Below, one piece after another: positions 1-7,435 of a DNA stretch of 49,819 nt. The number at the start of each line of letters is the position of its first letter. Position 1 is the first letter of the stretch. The stretch is from Bacteroidota bacterium (GTDB lineage Bacteria; Bacteroidota; Bacteroidia; Bacteroidales; Paludibacteraceae): assembly GCA_017860345.1 (NCBI GenBank), contig JAFNAV010000036.1:1-49819 (forward strand). The letters are read 5' to 3'. The notes beneath the pieces were generated by a model. The model had not been told where the DNA came from. It ran no database searches and saw only the letters and a list, made by a program, of their open reading frames with translations. The translations under genes were made by a program, and so were the position numbers.

Positions 1-170
1 GCTATCCGCTCCAAGTCCACCCGCTCCGGCATGGCCATCGCCTGCGGCTCAGGCCACACCACCGCGTGCGTCCTTTCCGCTACTATCCCTCACCCACGCG
101 GCGCCACGGGCATTCACGCAAGCCACCATACCTACAACGCACCACCGCCCCACACAATAATTTACAATCC
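1..170. other. GC-rich non-coding block at window edge
   Basis: This stretch is clearly richer in G and C than the AT-rich DNA that follows. No convincing reading frame is seen on either strand. It contains related short words such as ATCCGCTCC, CCACCCGCTCC and CCTTTCCGCTAC, which suggests an imperfect internal repeat. GC-rich spacers also separate the downstream genes, but this block does not share their CTAAC/GTTAG ends. It may be the end of another repeat family cut by the window edge. Positions 316-534 hold nothing I can recognise. Confidence 0.4.
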
Positions 171-222
171 AAACAAAAACCCACCCTCACACCTTGTTCA
201 GTAAAAAAACTTTATTAATTTT

Positions 223-315
223 ATGGCAGAAATTAAGAACTTTAAACCCGGAGAGCGGAAGAAGCCGGCAACAAAGGGTAAGACCACCGGACAAGATAGA
301 ATAATTTTGAATTAA
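223..315 (+). CDS. possible 30-residue basic peptide
   Basis: A short frame starts with ATG at 223 and stops with TAA at 313-315. It encodes about 30 residues, strongly basic in the middle (GERKKPATKGKTTG). No family is recognised. It lies just after the GC-rich block and before the cassette-like genes, in sequence of intermediate composition. It could be a real small protein, the surviving N-terminus of a broken gene, or chance. The only support is an in-frame ATG and a plausible soluble composition, so this is a weak call. Confidence 0.25.
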   Translation: MAEIKNFKPGERKKPATKGKTTGQDRIILN

Positions 316-534
316 CAGGTTGGATATGTGCGCCTGTAGTGTTTCTGGTGTCCAAAAATAAATATTTGATTTACAAAAAATTAAAACAATCTATACAAAC
401 AAATATAGTCGATATGGGTGTACATACATGGATGTTATGGGTAAGCCAAAAAACAAAAAAACGACTGAGTGACTGATTAAACCTTTGACAGACAATAACA
501 GTTCACAAATAATAAAAAGATAAAAAATTAAAGA

Positions 535-1032
535 ATGACAAAAATTAAAAACTCTATTTTGGCTGGAATAGTATTCGGACTTCTATTCGGAACTTTTCAA
601 GGATTTACGCATGGAATTAATGCTGCTATTATTACGGGACCGATTTCAGGTCTTTTATTTGGAATTTTCATTCATTTGTTTGTAAACTCAAAAGCTGTAA
701 AACGTCAGACACAAATTGAAACCAAAGACGGAGAAAGCGTAATTCACTCAGGAGGGGCAAATCACTTAAAGAACAGTGAAGGTGTTGGTGGAAAACTTTA
801 TTTGTTGACTGATAAACTTCAATTCAAATCTCACAGCTTTAACTTACAGAATCACGAACTTGCGATTTCTATAGACCAAATCAAAGACATCACTTTTTAT
901 AACAACCTTGGTATTGTTCCAAATGGACTTGCGATTTCTTTGAAAGACGGTAGACAAGAGAAATTTGTTGTTAGTGGCAGACAACTCTGGAAAACTGAAA
1001 TTGAGAAACTAAGAGCAATTACGAACAATTGA
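535..1032 (+). CDS. membrane-anchored GRAM-domain-like protein
   Basis: This 165-residue protein begins with two closely spaced hydrophobic segments (about residues 8-27 and 30-50, rich in Gly, Ile and Phe). A soluble domain of about 100 residues follows. That domain has the features of a GRAM/PH-like fold: a GESVIHSGGANHL entry strand, a GGKLYLLTDKLQF strand pair, and a final strand-helix unit ending GRQLWKTEIEKLRA. GRAM-like domains usually bind lipids or proteins at membranes; the role here is unknown. The gene is AT-rich, stands alone on the plus strand and ends about 30 bp before the first GC-rich spacer repeat, as a gene cassette would. The GRAM assignment is moderately sure and the function is not. 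Confidence 0.7.
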   Translation: MTKIKNSILAGIVFGLLFGTFQGFTHGINAAIITGPISGLLFGIFIHLFVNSKAVKRQTQIETKDGESVIHSGGANHLKNSEGVGGKLYLLTDKLQFKSHSFNLQNHELAISIDQIKDITFYNNLGIVPNGLAISLKDGRQEKFVVSGRQLWKTEIEKLRAITNN

Positions 1033-1060
1033 AAACAAAACTTTAGACAAAATTGCCAGC

Positions 1061-1214
1061 CGCTAACACACGCTCTATAGTCACAAGCTGGCCGTCCTCC
1101 GATAATTCGGGACAAGCTGTGCACTTAGCAGTCCCGATAGAGATCGGGAGCTCCCGCAAATGGAACATCCCGTGCAACGGTGACCGCCCGTGCCCATAGT
1201 CTCGGGCGTTAATC
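1061..1214. repeat. spacer repeat A (attC-like)
   Basis: This GC-rich spacer starts with CGCTAACACACGCTC and ends with CATAGTCTCGGGCGTTAATC. Its outer ends can pair (CTAAC/GTTA, CGC/GCG, CTATAG/CATAG), leaving unpaired bases, as the arms of an integron attC site do. The interior has a TCCCGAT...ATCGGGA hairpin and the shared word CTGTGCACTTAGCAGTCCC, also present in spacers B and D. It separates two unrelated single genes. The 154-bp length is longer than usual for attC, and the right core (GTTAATC) does not fit the GTTRRRY consensus exactly. Confidence 0.6.
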
Positions 1215-1315
1215 AGAAGTGTAAAAAAATAAAGACTTTGCAGAATATTAAAATTAGAGACTATTGTTATTGGCTAAACGGAAAGAGAGTAAAATAAATC
1301 AACTTACAAGAAAAA

Positions 1316-1798
1316 ATGCTTTACAAAACAGAATTATTGACAACTGAAGAATTAAATTCGCTTAAGAAAGAGTTACGTTCAAACTACTTTACTGGAGTGA
1401 CTTTTTTTGTCATGGTTTACATGCTGACTCACTTACTTTTCTTTGTAAATACCGAAAAATGGATAATTCCAAGATTTGAACTACTCGTCATGTTTGGAAT
1501 TCTATTCACCACACTACTACTGACATTTATATTATCTCGACAACTTAGAAAAGAAATTGAAAATGGGACTAAAATAATTGAATATAAAATAATTGAAGAC
1601 AAACATTCTTACACAGACAGACAAGACAGACTTTCAAAAGAATTTATAAAATATGTAATAATCGCAAGCGGGAAAAAATTCACTGTGACTGAAGAACTCT
1701 ATAAAAAGGCTGAGATTTCAGATTATCTTCTATTACACAAAACAACAGAACGAGAAATAGAATTAAAACTTGAAATAAGAAAAACATATAGCCCCTAA
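1316..1798 (+). CDS. small two-helix membrane protein, unknown
   Basis: This 160-residue protein is not recognised. A short N-terminal amphipathic stretch (ELLTTEELNSLKKELRSNY) is followed by two transmembrane helices at about residues 27-47 and 57-79. A charged cytoplasmic-type tail of about 80 residues follows, rich in Lys, Glu and Ile. The gene is AT-rich. The TAA stop (1796-1798) is the TAA of the CTAAC core that opens the next spacer repeat, so the reading frame ends inside the putative recombination core. It is flanked by spacer repeats A and B, alone and in the same direction as its neighbours, which suggests an accessory cassette gene. Confidence 0.65.
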   Translation: MLYKTELLTTEELNSLKKELRSNYFTGVTFFVMVYMLTHLLFFVNTEKWIIPRFELLVMFGILFTTLLLTFILSRQLRKEIENGTKIIEYKIIEDKHSYTDRQDRLSKEFIKYVIIASGKKFTVTEELYKKAEISDYLLLHKTTEREIELKLEIRKTYSP

Positions 1799-2012
1799 CA
1801 CACGCTCTATACTCACAGGCTGGCTGACCCCGACAAGTCGGGACAAGCTGTGCACTTAGCAGTCCCGATAGGAATCGGGAGCTCCCGCATTAGCTGCGCT
1901 GATCTTCGATTAGTTACGCTGATTTTCAATTCACTTTGTCCGCAGCGGCGGACAGCGAATGCTCCCTCAGCCAGCTGGCGGACAAATGCCCATAGCCTCG
2001 GTCGTTAGCGGG
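1792..2012. repeat. spacer repeat B (attC-like)
   Basis: This 221-bp GC-rich spacer has left arm CCCTAACACACGCTCTATAC and right arm CATAGCCTCGGTCGTTAGCG. Inside are two perfect or near-perfect hairpins (CCCGAC-AA-GTCGGG, and TCCCGAT-AGGA-ATCGGGA), the word CTGTGCACTTAGCAGTCCC shared with A and D, and a segment (CGCTGATTTTCAATTCAC, TTTGTCCGC) shared with spacer C. The copies therefore look modular rather than simply diverged. The TAA stop of the preceding gene lies within its left core. Confidence 0.6.
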
Positions 2013-2041
2013 CAGCTTAAAAAAATAAAGACAAGCAAAAT

Positions 2042-2671
2042 ATGAGACTAAAACGGGTTTTTATATCGACATTATTATTCTTCATTTTTATCAATACGAC
2101 TTATTTCTGGGAAGGACAACTTGGTTTCTTTGCTTTTCCACTATTTTTGATATTAGTGATTGCCTATATAGGACTTTTCATTGCCTTTATCGGACAATTT
2201 TATTTAGTAATTAAAGAAAAATTCTCGAATACATTTCGTCTCTTGACTGTCAGCTTATTAATTACAGTCATGGTATTGACATATTTTAAACCTAACGGAC
2301 TCATTGATTTTGATAAGTTTCAAGGAAAAGATATTTTAATTGCTCAAAGAGAAGGTGCAGCAAACTGTATGACAACAATAAAACTAAAAGATAACTTTAC
2401 ATTTAAAGAAAGAAGTGTTTGTTTTGGCGTAACTGAAATCAAGGGAGATTATCGTTTCCAAAATGACACAATTTACTTTGACAATGTAGAAACTGGCAGA
2501 AATAAAGACAAATACTATGAGTTTGCAGTTATAAAACCTTCAAAATACGACAAAGAGAAAAAGCAGTTTGAATTGGTTCGATTTAAAAGCCTAAAAGACA
2601 CTATTGGACACGAACTTTGGATTACGAAAAACGAATTAAACAAACTAAAAAACAAAAAGCCGACCCGCTAA
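2042..2671 (+). CDS. hypothetical multi-pass membrane protein with exported tail
   Basis: This 209-residue protein has no recognised family. It opens with three hydrophobic helices (about residues 7-25, 28-54 and 65-82). A hydrophilic domain of about 125 residues follows, beginning LIDFDKFQGKDILIAQREGAA, with a two-cysteine loop (ANCMTTIKL and RSVCFGV) that could form a disulfide if the domain is periplasmic. The C-terminus is very basic (KNELNKLKNKKPTR). Its TAA stop (2669-2671) again falls inside the CTAAC core of the next spacer repeat. It is AT-rich, on the plus strand and without operon partners. Function is unknown. Confidence 0.65.
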   Translation: MRLKRVFISTLLFFIFINTTYFWEGQLGFFAFPLFLILVIAYIGLFIAFIGQFYLVIKEKFSNTFRLLTVSLLITVMVLTYFKPNGLIDFDKFQGKDILIAQREGAANCMTTIKLKDNFTFKERSVCFGVTEIKGDYRFQNDTIYFDNVETGRNKDKYYEFAVIKPSKYDKEKKQFELVRFKSLKDTIGHELWITKNELNKLKNKKPTR

Positions 2672-2842
2672 CACACGCTATGTCCATTGGCTGGCTGACG
2701 TGCATTTTGGCAGTTTTGCTCCCGCATTAGCTACGCTGATTTTCAATTCACTTTGTCCGCCGCGGCTGACAGTGAGTACGCCTGCTAATGGAACATCCCG
2801 TGCAACGGTGACGGCTTGTTCCCATAGCCTCAGGCGTTAGTC
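2666..2842. repeat. spacer repeat C (attC-like)
   Basis: This 177-bp spacer has the clearest arms: CTAACACACGCTATG on the left and CATAGCCTCAGGCGTTAG on the right. They are complementary except for three extra bases on the right arm, the type of bulge that gives an attC hairpin its polarity. Its interior differs from A, B and D at the left (no CCCGAC hairpin) but shares the CGCTGATTTTCAATTCAC block with B and TGGAACATCCCGTGCAACGG with A. The flank GTCAGAAGCGAAAAAAAGAA resembles the sequence after spacer A, so the site-to-gene junction is also conserved. Confidence 0.65.
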
Positions 2843-2874
2843 AGAAGCGAAAAAAAGAAAGAGGCTCAGTAAAC

Positions 2875-2963
2875 TGACAGTATTTTATACCATTTAATCC
2901 ATGATTACAAATACTGTATTTTGACAGTAAATAGGAATTGTTGTCAAAATATAGTTATATTTG
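2875..2963 (+). promoter_or_regulatory. promoter and TGACAGTA operator sites of the toxin-antitoxin pair
   Basis: A Bacteroidota -7 box, TATATTTG, lies at 2956-2963 just before the antitoxin start. Upstream are TGACAGTA half-sites at 2875-2882 and 2922-2929, the latter facing an imperfect inverse copy (TACTGTAT) at 2912-2919. The same half-site forms a dyad after the antitoxin gene. AbiEi-type antitoxins are known to bind repeats at their own promoter, so these are good autoregulatory operator candidates. The half-sites are seen directly; binding is inferred. Confidence 0.6.
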
Positions 2964-2981
2964 CAGAAAATATTTTCTTAA

Positions 2982-3695
2982 ATGAGACAGACAGATTTAC
3001 ATATTCAAGAGTTGCAAACTGAATTTGGAGATAAAGAATATTTTCAAGTGGAAGACATATTTACTTTTTATCAGTCTTTTGAACCAACCATAGCCAAATC
3101 AACTATAAATTGGAGAATATACACCTTAGTTAAAACAGATGTTATAAAAAGAATCGGAAGAGGAAAATATAACTTCGAAAATGGAAAAGCTTTTACGCCT
3201 CAGATAACGCCAAAAGCATTGAAAATAAACAGTTTTATGAAAACAAATTTTCCATATCTAAAGTATATTATCTGGCATATTAGTGAAATAAACCCTGTAT
3301 CGCAACACCTAATCAACAAAGATACTTACTATGTTGAAGTTGAAAGAGATGCTATTAATGCCGTATTCGAACAACTCAGAGAAAAGTTTAAGTATGTACT
3401 AAGAGGAAGAACAAACGAAGATGTATATTTTGGAGAAAGCGTAATAATAGTGCGGTCATTGGTAACTGGCTCACCAACTCAATCAATAAATAAATTTCCA
3501 ACAACGACTATTGAAAAACTATTAGTTGATTTATTTGCAGATAAAGAGTTTGAATTTTTGCACGGATACGAGTTAACTCATATCTTCAATAATGCTTTTT
3601 CAAAATACACCATAAATATCGACAAACTTTTGAGATATGCTAGCAGAAAAGCAAAAAGAGAGCAAATTTCAGAATTTATTAAAACTATAAAATGA
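2982..3695 (+). CDS. AbiEi-like antitoxin / transcriptional repressor
   Basis: This 237-residue protein probably neutralises the nucleotidyltransferase toxin encoded 38 bp downstream and represses their shared promoter. The N-terminal ~65 residues look like a winged-helix DNA-binding domain: helices around FQVEDIFTFYQSF and AKSTINWRIYTLVKTDVIKRIGRGKYNF, ending in the RGKY wing typical of AbiEi-type antitoxins. The remaining ~170 residues resemble the C-terminal antitoxin domain (YYVEVERDAINAVFEQLREKF; TTTIEKLLVDLFADKEFEF). The gene sits in the cassette-like array between spacer repeats C and D and is AT-rich like its neighbours. Repeated TGACAGTA sites lie both before and after it. The family call comes from domain order plus the partner gene; it could also be catalogued as a DUF6577-type protein. 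Confidence 0.8.
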   Translation: MRQTDLHIQELQTEFGDKEYFQVEDIFTFYQSFEPTIAKSTINWRIYTLVKTDVIKRIGRGKYNFENGKAFTPQITPKALKINSFMKTNFPYLKYIIWHISEINPVSQHLINKDTYYVEVERDAINAVFEQLREKFKYVLRGRTNEDVYFGESVIIVRSLVTGSPTQSINKFPTTTIEKLLVDLFADKEFEFLHGYELTHIFNNAFSKYTINIDKLLRYASRKAKREQISEFIKTIK

Positions 3696-3717
3696 CAGTA
3701 TTGTAAATTTACTGTCA
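3693..3717. promoter_or_regulatory. TGACAGTA inverted repeat between antitoxin and toxin
   Basis: TGACAGTA (3693-3700) and its exact complement TACTGTCA (3710-3717) are separated by 9 bp. The dyad starts on the TGA stop codon of the antitoxin gene and lies in the 38-bp gap before the toxin start. The same half-site occurs in the promoter. It may be an internal operator that sets the toxin:antitoxin ratio, or an mRNA hairpin with the same effect. Confidence 0.6.
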
Positions 3718-3733
3718 AAATCACAACGAAAGA

Positions 3734-4792
3734 ATGATACAAGAAAATTGCACTTCAAGTGAGTGGATTACAGAAATAGCGAGGACTAAGAAAGCAGATA
3801 AGGGATTGGTTCAAAAGCTTATTCGGGCTTTAATATTATTAGAAGGGCTAAGTGAATCAAATCTTAAGTTTGTATTTAAGGGTGGAACTGCATTAATGCT
3901 GCTGCTCAACAGCACAAAAAGACTTTCAATCGATATTGATATTATTATTTCCGGAACTGTAGAGAATCTTGAAGAAGTACTGTCCGAAATTGCAACTAAA
4001 AAAGGATTTATCCGCGCAGAAGAACAACACCGAAATGTAAATAGTGGAATTGAAAAAGCACACTACAAGTTTTATTTCAAAAACTTACTTAAAACCAATG
4101 ATGAGGAGTTTGTTCTACTTGATATCTTGTTTGAAGACACTCACTATAACAATCTTGTTTCTACTCAAATACAGTTAACATTTGTTACGCACGAAGGAGA
4201 AATTGCAGAAACAACAACTCCCGATTTCAATAACATTATGGGAGACAAGCTAACTGCTTTTGCTCCGAATACCACTGGAATTCCTTATTACAAAAAAGAA
4301 AAGCCGATGGGTCAGGAAATTATCAAACAACTGTATGATATTGGGAATATATTTGAGGAAATTGATGACGTAAAAGTTGTAAAATCAGTATTTTCCGCTT
4401 TTGCCTTAGTTGAACTACAATATCGAAATATGGGAGAAGATGTAAATATCATATTGGATGATATTATTGAGAATTGTTTATCCATATCACTGAGACTACA
4501 AGTTGGAAATGCCAATTTTGAAGTATTACAATTAGGGTTAAAGCAGATTGCAAGTTATATATTTTCAGAAACTTACCACATTGAAAAGGCAACCGTACAT
4601 GCTGCAAGAACAGCTTACTTAGTTGCATTAATGCAAACAGAAACTCCGATTGAGCGGTATAGTAACAAAATAGATATGACAACATGGCAAATTGAACAGC
4701 CCAACAATACAAAACTGAACAAACTAAAGAAAACAAATCCAGAAGCTTTTTACTACTGGTTCAAGTATTTCTCTGTGAAAGTGAAATCATAA
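3734..4792 (+). CDS. abiEii: AbiEii/AbiGii-family nucleotidyltransferase toxin
   Basis: This 352-residue protein has the AbiEii (DUF1814) nucleotidyltransferase signature near its N-terminus: KFVFKGGTALMLLL (Gly50-Gly51-Thr52) followed by RLSIDIDI with Asp67 and Asp69 as the metal-binding pair. A third acidic strand is plausible at LLDILFEDTHY. Family members transfer nucleotides to RNA targets (tRNA in the related MenT toxins) and arrest growth; in phage defence this causes abortive infection. It follows its antitoxin by 38 bp, with a TGACAGTA dyad between them, so the two form one transcription unit. Length is somewhat above that of typical AbiEii toxins. Within the array this pair could stabilise the neighbouring genes against loss, as toxin-antitoxin cassettes do in large integrons. 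Confidence 0.85.
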   Translation: MIQENCTSSEWITEIARTKKADKGLVQKLIRALILLEGLSESNLKFVFKGGTALMLLLNSTKRLSIDIDIIISGTVENLEEVLSEIATKKGFIRAEEQHRNVNSGIEKAHYKFYFKNLLKTNDEEFVLLDILFEDTHYNNLVSTQIQLTFVTHEGEIAETTTPDFNNIMGDKLTAFAPNTTGIPYYKKEKPMGQEIIKQLYDIGNIFEEIDDVKVVKSVFSAFALVELQYRNMGEDVNIILDDIIENCLSISLRLQVGNANFEVLQLGLKQIASYIFSETYHIEKATVHAARTAYLVALMQTETPIERYSNKIDMTTWQIEQPNNTKLNKLKKTNPEAFYYWFKYFSVKVKS

Positions 4793-4821
4793 TTGACAGA
4801 AAATGAAAACAAAACACCTAG

Positions 4822-5078
4822 CCCCTAACATCCGCCTATGTCCACAGGCTGGCTGACCCCGACGAGTCGGGACAAGCTGTGCACTTAGCAGTCCCGATAG
4901 GAATCGGGAGCTCCCGCATTAGCTGCGCTGATCTTCGATTAGCTTTGTCCGCCGCGGCTGACAGTGAATACACCCTTGTTCGCCATAGCGTAATTTGCAA
5001 GGATTTTTGGCATAGCGTCCCGTGGCTGTTGCAACAACATCGGGAACATGAATATTTATAAGCTACGGCGAACGGGGG
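4822..5078. repeat. spacer repeat D, composite
   Basis: This 257-bp spacer starts like B (CCCCTAACATCCGCCTATG, then the CCCGAC hairpin and CTGTGCACTTAGCAGTCCC). It does not end with the CATAGCC...GTTAG arm. At 4978 it switches to a different unit that opens GTTCGCCATAGCG and closes GCTACGGCGAAC (5062-5073), an imperfect inverted pair about 70 bp apart. It looks like the left part of one repeat joined to a second, unrelated hairpin repeat. A 60-residue frame across it (4879-5061) has no protein-like character. Confidence 0.6.
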
Positions 5079-5111
5079 GAGTAAAACAAAAGAAAAAACC
5101 TGAAAATCATA

Positions 5112-5837
5112 ATGAAAAACATAAAATTGAATTTTATATTAATTATTGTTGTCTTTAGCTCATGTAATTCTTCTATTGATAGAAACGATTTAATTGGAAT
5201 ATATAAAAATTCCAATGATAGTGCTATTGATTATAACTCACTAATTCTTCGAGAAGACTCGACATATTTGTTAGTGCAAAGTCCATTGTATTCAGACATT
5301 TTCCCAAGTTATTACGGATTTTGGGAAGTAAAGAACAAATCAGTCTATTTATATTGTGGATTTGACTTTACTGATTATATAGTATTAGACACCGTATGTA
5401 ATAGTAAATCGCAAACATTAACAATAGAATTAGATAGTAGTTTAATAAAAAAATTTCCACATATAAAATTATCAATAAATGGTTATAAAGATTTGAATAT
5501 TATTGGGAATAGATTGACTATAAAGAAGGAAGATTATATAGATAAGGATTTTTTTAATATTGAGAATACAAGGTATGATTTAATCCCTGTTGAAATAAAT
5601 CTAAGACAAAAGAACTATTATGCAAAATTAGGCTATGTTTTTGGTAACGAAAAAATAAGAATATCTATAAAAAAGCATTTGCCAGATACCCAAAAGAATG
5701 TTGTGTTAAAGTATTTTGTGAGGAACTCTATTCTTGAGAGTTATGATGAAAACACAAGTCGATTTAGAATACTAAGAAAAAACGAATTAAGAAAAATGAC
5801 TGAAACTGAAATAAATTCTATAGATGTTTTATTTTAA
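5112..5837 (+). CDS. hypothetical lipoprotein
   Basis: This 241-residue protein has a lipoprotein signal peptide: basic start MKNIK, hydrophobic core NFILIIVVF and lipobox SSC with Cys18, so it should be lipid-anchored in the cell envelope. The body has a lipocalin-like or META-like look at the start (LIGIYKNSNDS..., then alternating strands and YGFWEVKNKSVYLYCG), a pattern common to Bacteroidota lipoproteins of unknown role. The C-terminal half (from about residue 145) is rich in Lys and Asn with no recognised domain. It is the last clear member of the AT-rich, single-gene, plus-strand array, between composite spacer D and the degenerate spacer E. Confidence 0.65.
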   Translation: MKNIKLNFILIIVVFSSCNSSIDRNDLIGIYKNSNDSAIDYNSLILREDSTYLLVQSPLYSDIFPSYYGFWEVKNKSVYLYCGFDFTDYIVLDTVCNSKSQTLTIELDSSLIKKFPHIKLSINGYKDLNIIGNRLTIKKEDYIDKDFFNIENTRYDLIPVEINLRQKNYYAKLGYVFGNEKIRISIKKHLPDTQKNVVLKYFVRNSILESYDENTSRFRILRKNELRKMTETEINSIDVLF

Positions 5838-5848
5838 ACACGAAACCA

Positions 5849-5935
5849 CCTAACCCTTAATCCTCCAGCTGCCGGCACAGCTCGCTAACGGAAGCGTTGG
5901 TTGAACCGTATTCCCGTTTTGCTGGGGCTCTGAAA
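5849..5935. repeat. spacer E, divergent GC-rich spacer
   Basis: A short GC-rich stretch follows the lipoprotein gene. It starts with CCTAACCC, a fair match to an attC left core, and contains CGCTAACGGAAGCGTTGG, a small dyad. It lacks the long arms and the shared interior of spacers A-D. It may be a degenerate end of the array. Beyond it the genes belong to recognisable families and base composition rises. Confidence 0.35.
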
Positions 5936-5971
5936 AGAATAAAAAATAATATATAAAATACAAATTTAATA

Positions 5972-6886
5972 ATGAAAGCAATTGCTATAATCACGTTTTT
6001 CATGTCTTTAGCTTTAATGAGTATTGGGCAAAGCCCAAAATTTGACTATTTTGGGGTTAAAAGTCCCGGACAAAAAATTGAACTTTTTGCTCCCGATATA
6101 GTATCATTAAAAAACTCTAATGAAAAGTCATTAGCCATTTCACCTTTTGGCGACGAGGTTTTTTTCTCAGCAGGGCCAAGCTGGCCTGAGTGTAAAATAA
6201 TGCATATCAAAAAAATCAATAATCAATGGACTGAACCCCGGGTGGCAGAGTTTTCTAATGATTGTTTCAGTACCGAACCGGCTTTTTCGCCTGATGGAAA
6301 ATACTTATATTACTCCTCAAGCAAGGGAATGCAGGATATTAAGCAGTATTGCATCTGGAGGGTTGAAAAAATTGGAAATAAATGGGGTGAACCCCAAAAA
6401 GTAATAGATATTCCGGATCCTAAAATATGGGAATTTCATCCTACAATTACCAAAAGTGGTACCGTATATTTCTGTTGCTGGGATTCTCTCAGGCAAGTTG
6501 GGAATATCTATAAATCAAAATATTCAGACGGAGTGTACTCAGAACCCGAAAAAGTTGTTTTACCTTTTGATGTTCAGGGCAGCGATACCGACCCATTTAT
6601 CGATCCTGAGGAGAAATATCTAATCACGTCATCTACCGCACAAAACAGCCAAGGAGGTTACGATACTTATATTTTTTACAAGAAGAAAGATGGTTCATGG
6701 TTGTCGCCCATAAACTTTGGAGATAAATTTAATACCCCTGCCGATGATAATTCATTTGATATTTCGCCAGATGGCAGATTTCTTTTTATATATAAGCAGG
6801 AAGATGTTTACTGGACAGAAACAAAAGGAATATTCCCGCATTTTGTACAAGACCGCCCCCGTAAGGCACATACTAACAAGCGATAG
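5972..6886 (+). CDS. secreted PD40/TolB-like beta-propeller protein
   Basis: This 304-residue protein has a signal peptide (MKAIAIITFFMSLALMSIGQ). The rest is built of WD40-like PD40 (TolB-type) blades: SLAISPFGDEVFFSA, EPAFSPDGKYLYYSS, HPTITKSGTVYFCC, DPFIDPEEKYLITSS and SFDISPDGRFLFIY, each with the S-P-D-G-K/R turn or a relic of it. Such propellers bind partners in the periplasm or outside the cell and are frequent in Bacteroidota. No enzymatic residues are evident. It is about 90 bp past the last GC-rich spacer and 51 bp before the isochorismatase-like gene. A specific ligand cannot be inferred. Confidence 0.8.
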   Translation: MKAIAIITFFMSLALMSIGQSPKFDYFGVKSPGQKIELFAPDIVSLKNSNEKSLAISPFGDEVFFSAGPSWPECKIMHIKKINNQWTEPRVAEFSNDCFSTEPAFSPDGKYLYYSSSKGMQDIKQYCIWRVEKIGNKWGEPQKVIDIPDPKIWEFHPTITKSGTVYFCCWDSLRQVGNIYKSKYSDGVYSEPEKVVLPFDVQGSDTDPFIDPEEKYLITSSTAQNSQGGYDTYIFYKKKDGSWLSPINFGDKFNTPADDNSFDISPDGRFLFIYKQEDVYWTETKGIFPHFVQDRPRKAHTNKR

Positions 6887-6937
6887 TGCAATGAAATAGA
6901 GCTGTTGAATTAAAAACATCAAAAAGAAAGAAATCCC

Positions 6938-7435
6938 ATGCAAAAAAAGTCTTTAGTGGTCATTGATATTCAAAATGACATTACCAAAAACTACAAAGAA
7001 ATCATTGATAACGTTAATCGAGCCATAGATTGGGCCGTGGAAAATAAAATTCATGTTGTTTACATCAGGCATTACAACTTATCCGATGGTACAAGGACTT
7101 TCAAACCGAATACGCCGGGGGCTGAATTGGTTTCGGACATGAAAATGGTTTCAAAGAATATTTTTGAAAAATCCAAAGGCAATGCACTGACCAGTCAGGA
7201 TTTTGCTGAATTTATCAGGCAAAATGAAATCGGCGAATTTTACATTACAGGAGCTGACGCCATTGCCTGCGTGAAATCAACCGTATTTAATATGTGCAAA
7301 AACAACTACAAAGTCACCGTTATATCAGATTGTATCACGAGTTACGACAAAAGAAAAATAGACGAAATGCTGAATTATTACAAAAAAAATGGCAGCGAAA
7401 TAATTAATTTGAATGCCCTGTTAGAGTCTGAATAA
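6938..7435 (+). CDS. isochorismatase-family cysteine hydrolase
   Basis: This 165-residue, single-domain soluble enzyme carries the isochorismatase-like triad: Asp10 in VVIDIQND, Lys78 in the FEKSKGNAL segment, and Cys111 in TGADAIACVKSTVF, preceded by the usual cis-peptide region (GADA). Members hydrolyse amides or enol ethers such as nicotinamide, ureido compounds or isochorismate. The substrate cannot be read from the sequence. Length is normal for the family's short members. It follows the PD40 protein by 51 bp on the same strand and may be co-transcribed; the next gene is 1 kb away. Confidence 0.85.
   Translation: MQKKSLVVIDIQNDITKNYKEIIDNVNRAIDWAVENKIHVVYIRHYNLSDGTRTFKPNTPGAELVSDMKMVSKNIFEKSKGNALTSQDFAEFIRQNEIGEFYITGADAIACVKSTVFNMCKNNYKVTVISDCITSYDKRKIDEMLNYYKKNGSEIINLNALLESE

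Noticed and set aside
897..1124. 75-residue minus-strand frame
   Set aside because: It is antisense to the GRAM-like gene and spacer A, so a shadow frame.
4879..5061. 60-residue frame on the plus strand
   Set aside because: It lies wholly in the GC-rich composite spacer, parts of which occur in the other spacers in different frames, and has no protein-like composition.
1061..5078. CRISPR array
   Set aside because: Repeats are 150-260 bp, differ internally and are separated by genes, not by uniform short spacers; no cas genes are present.
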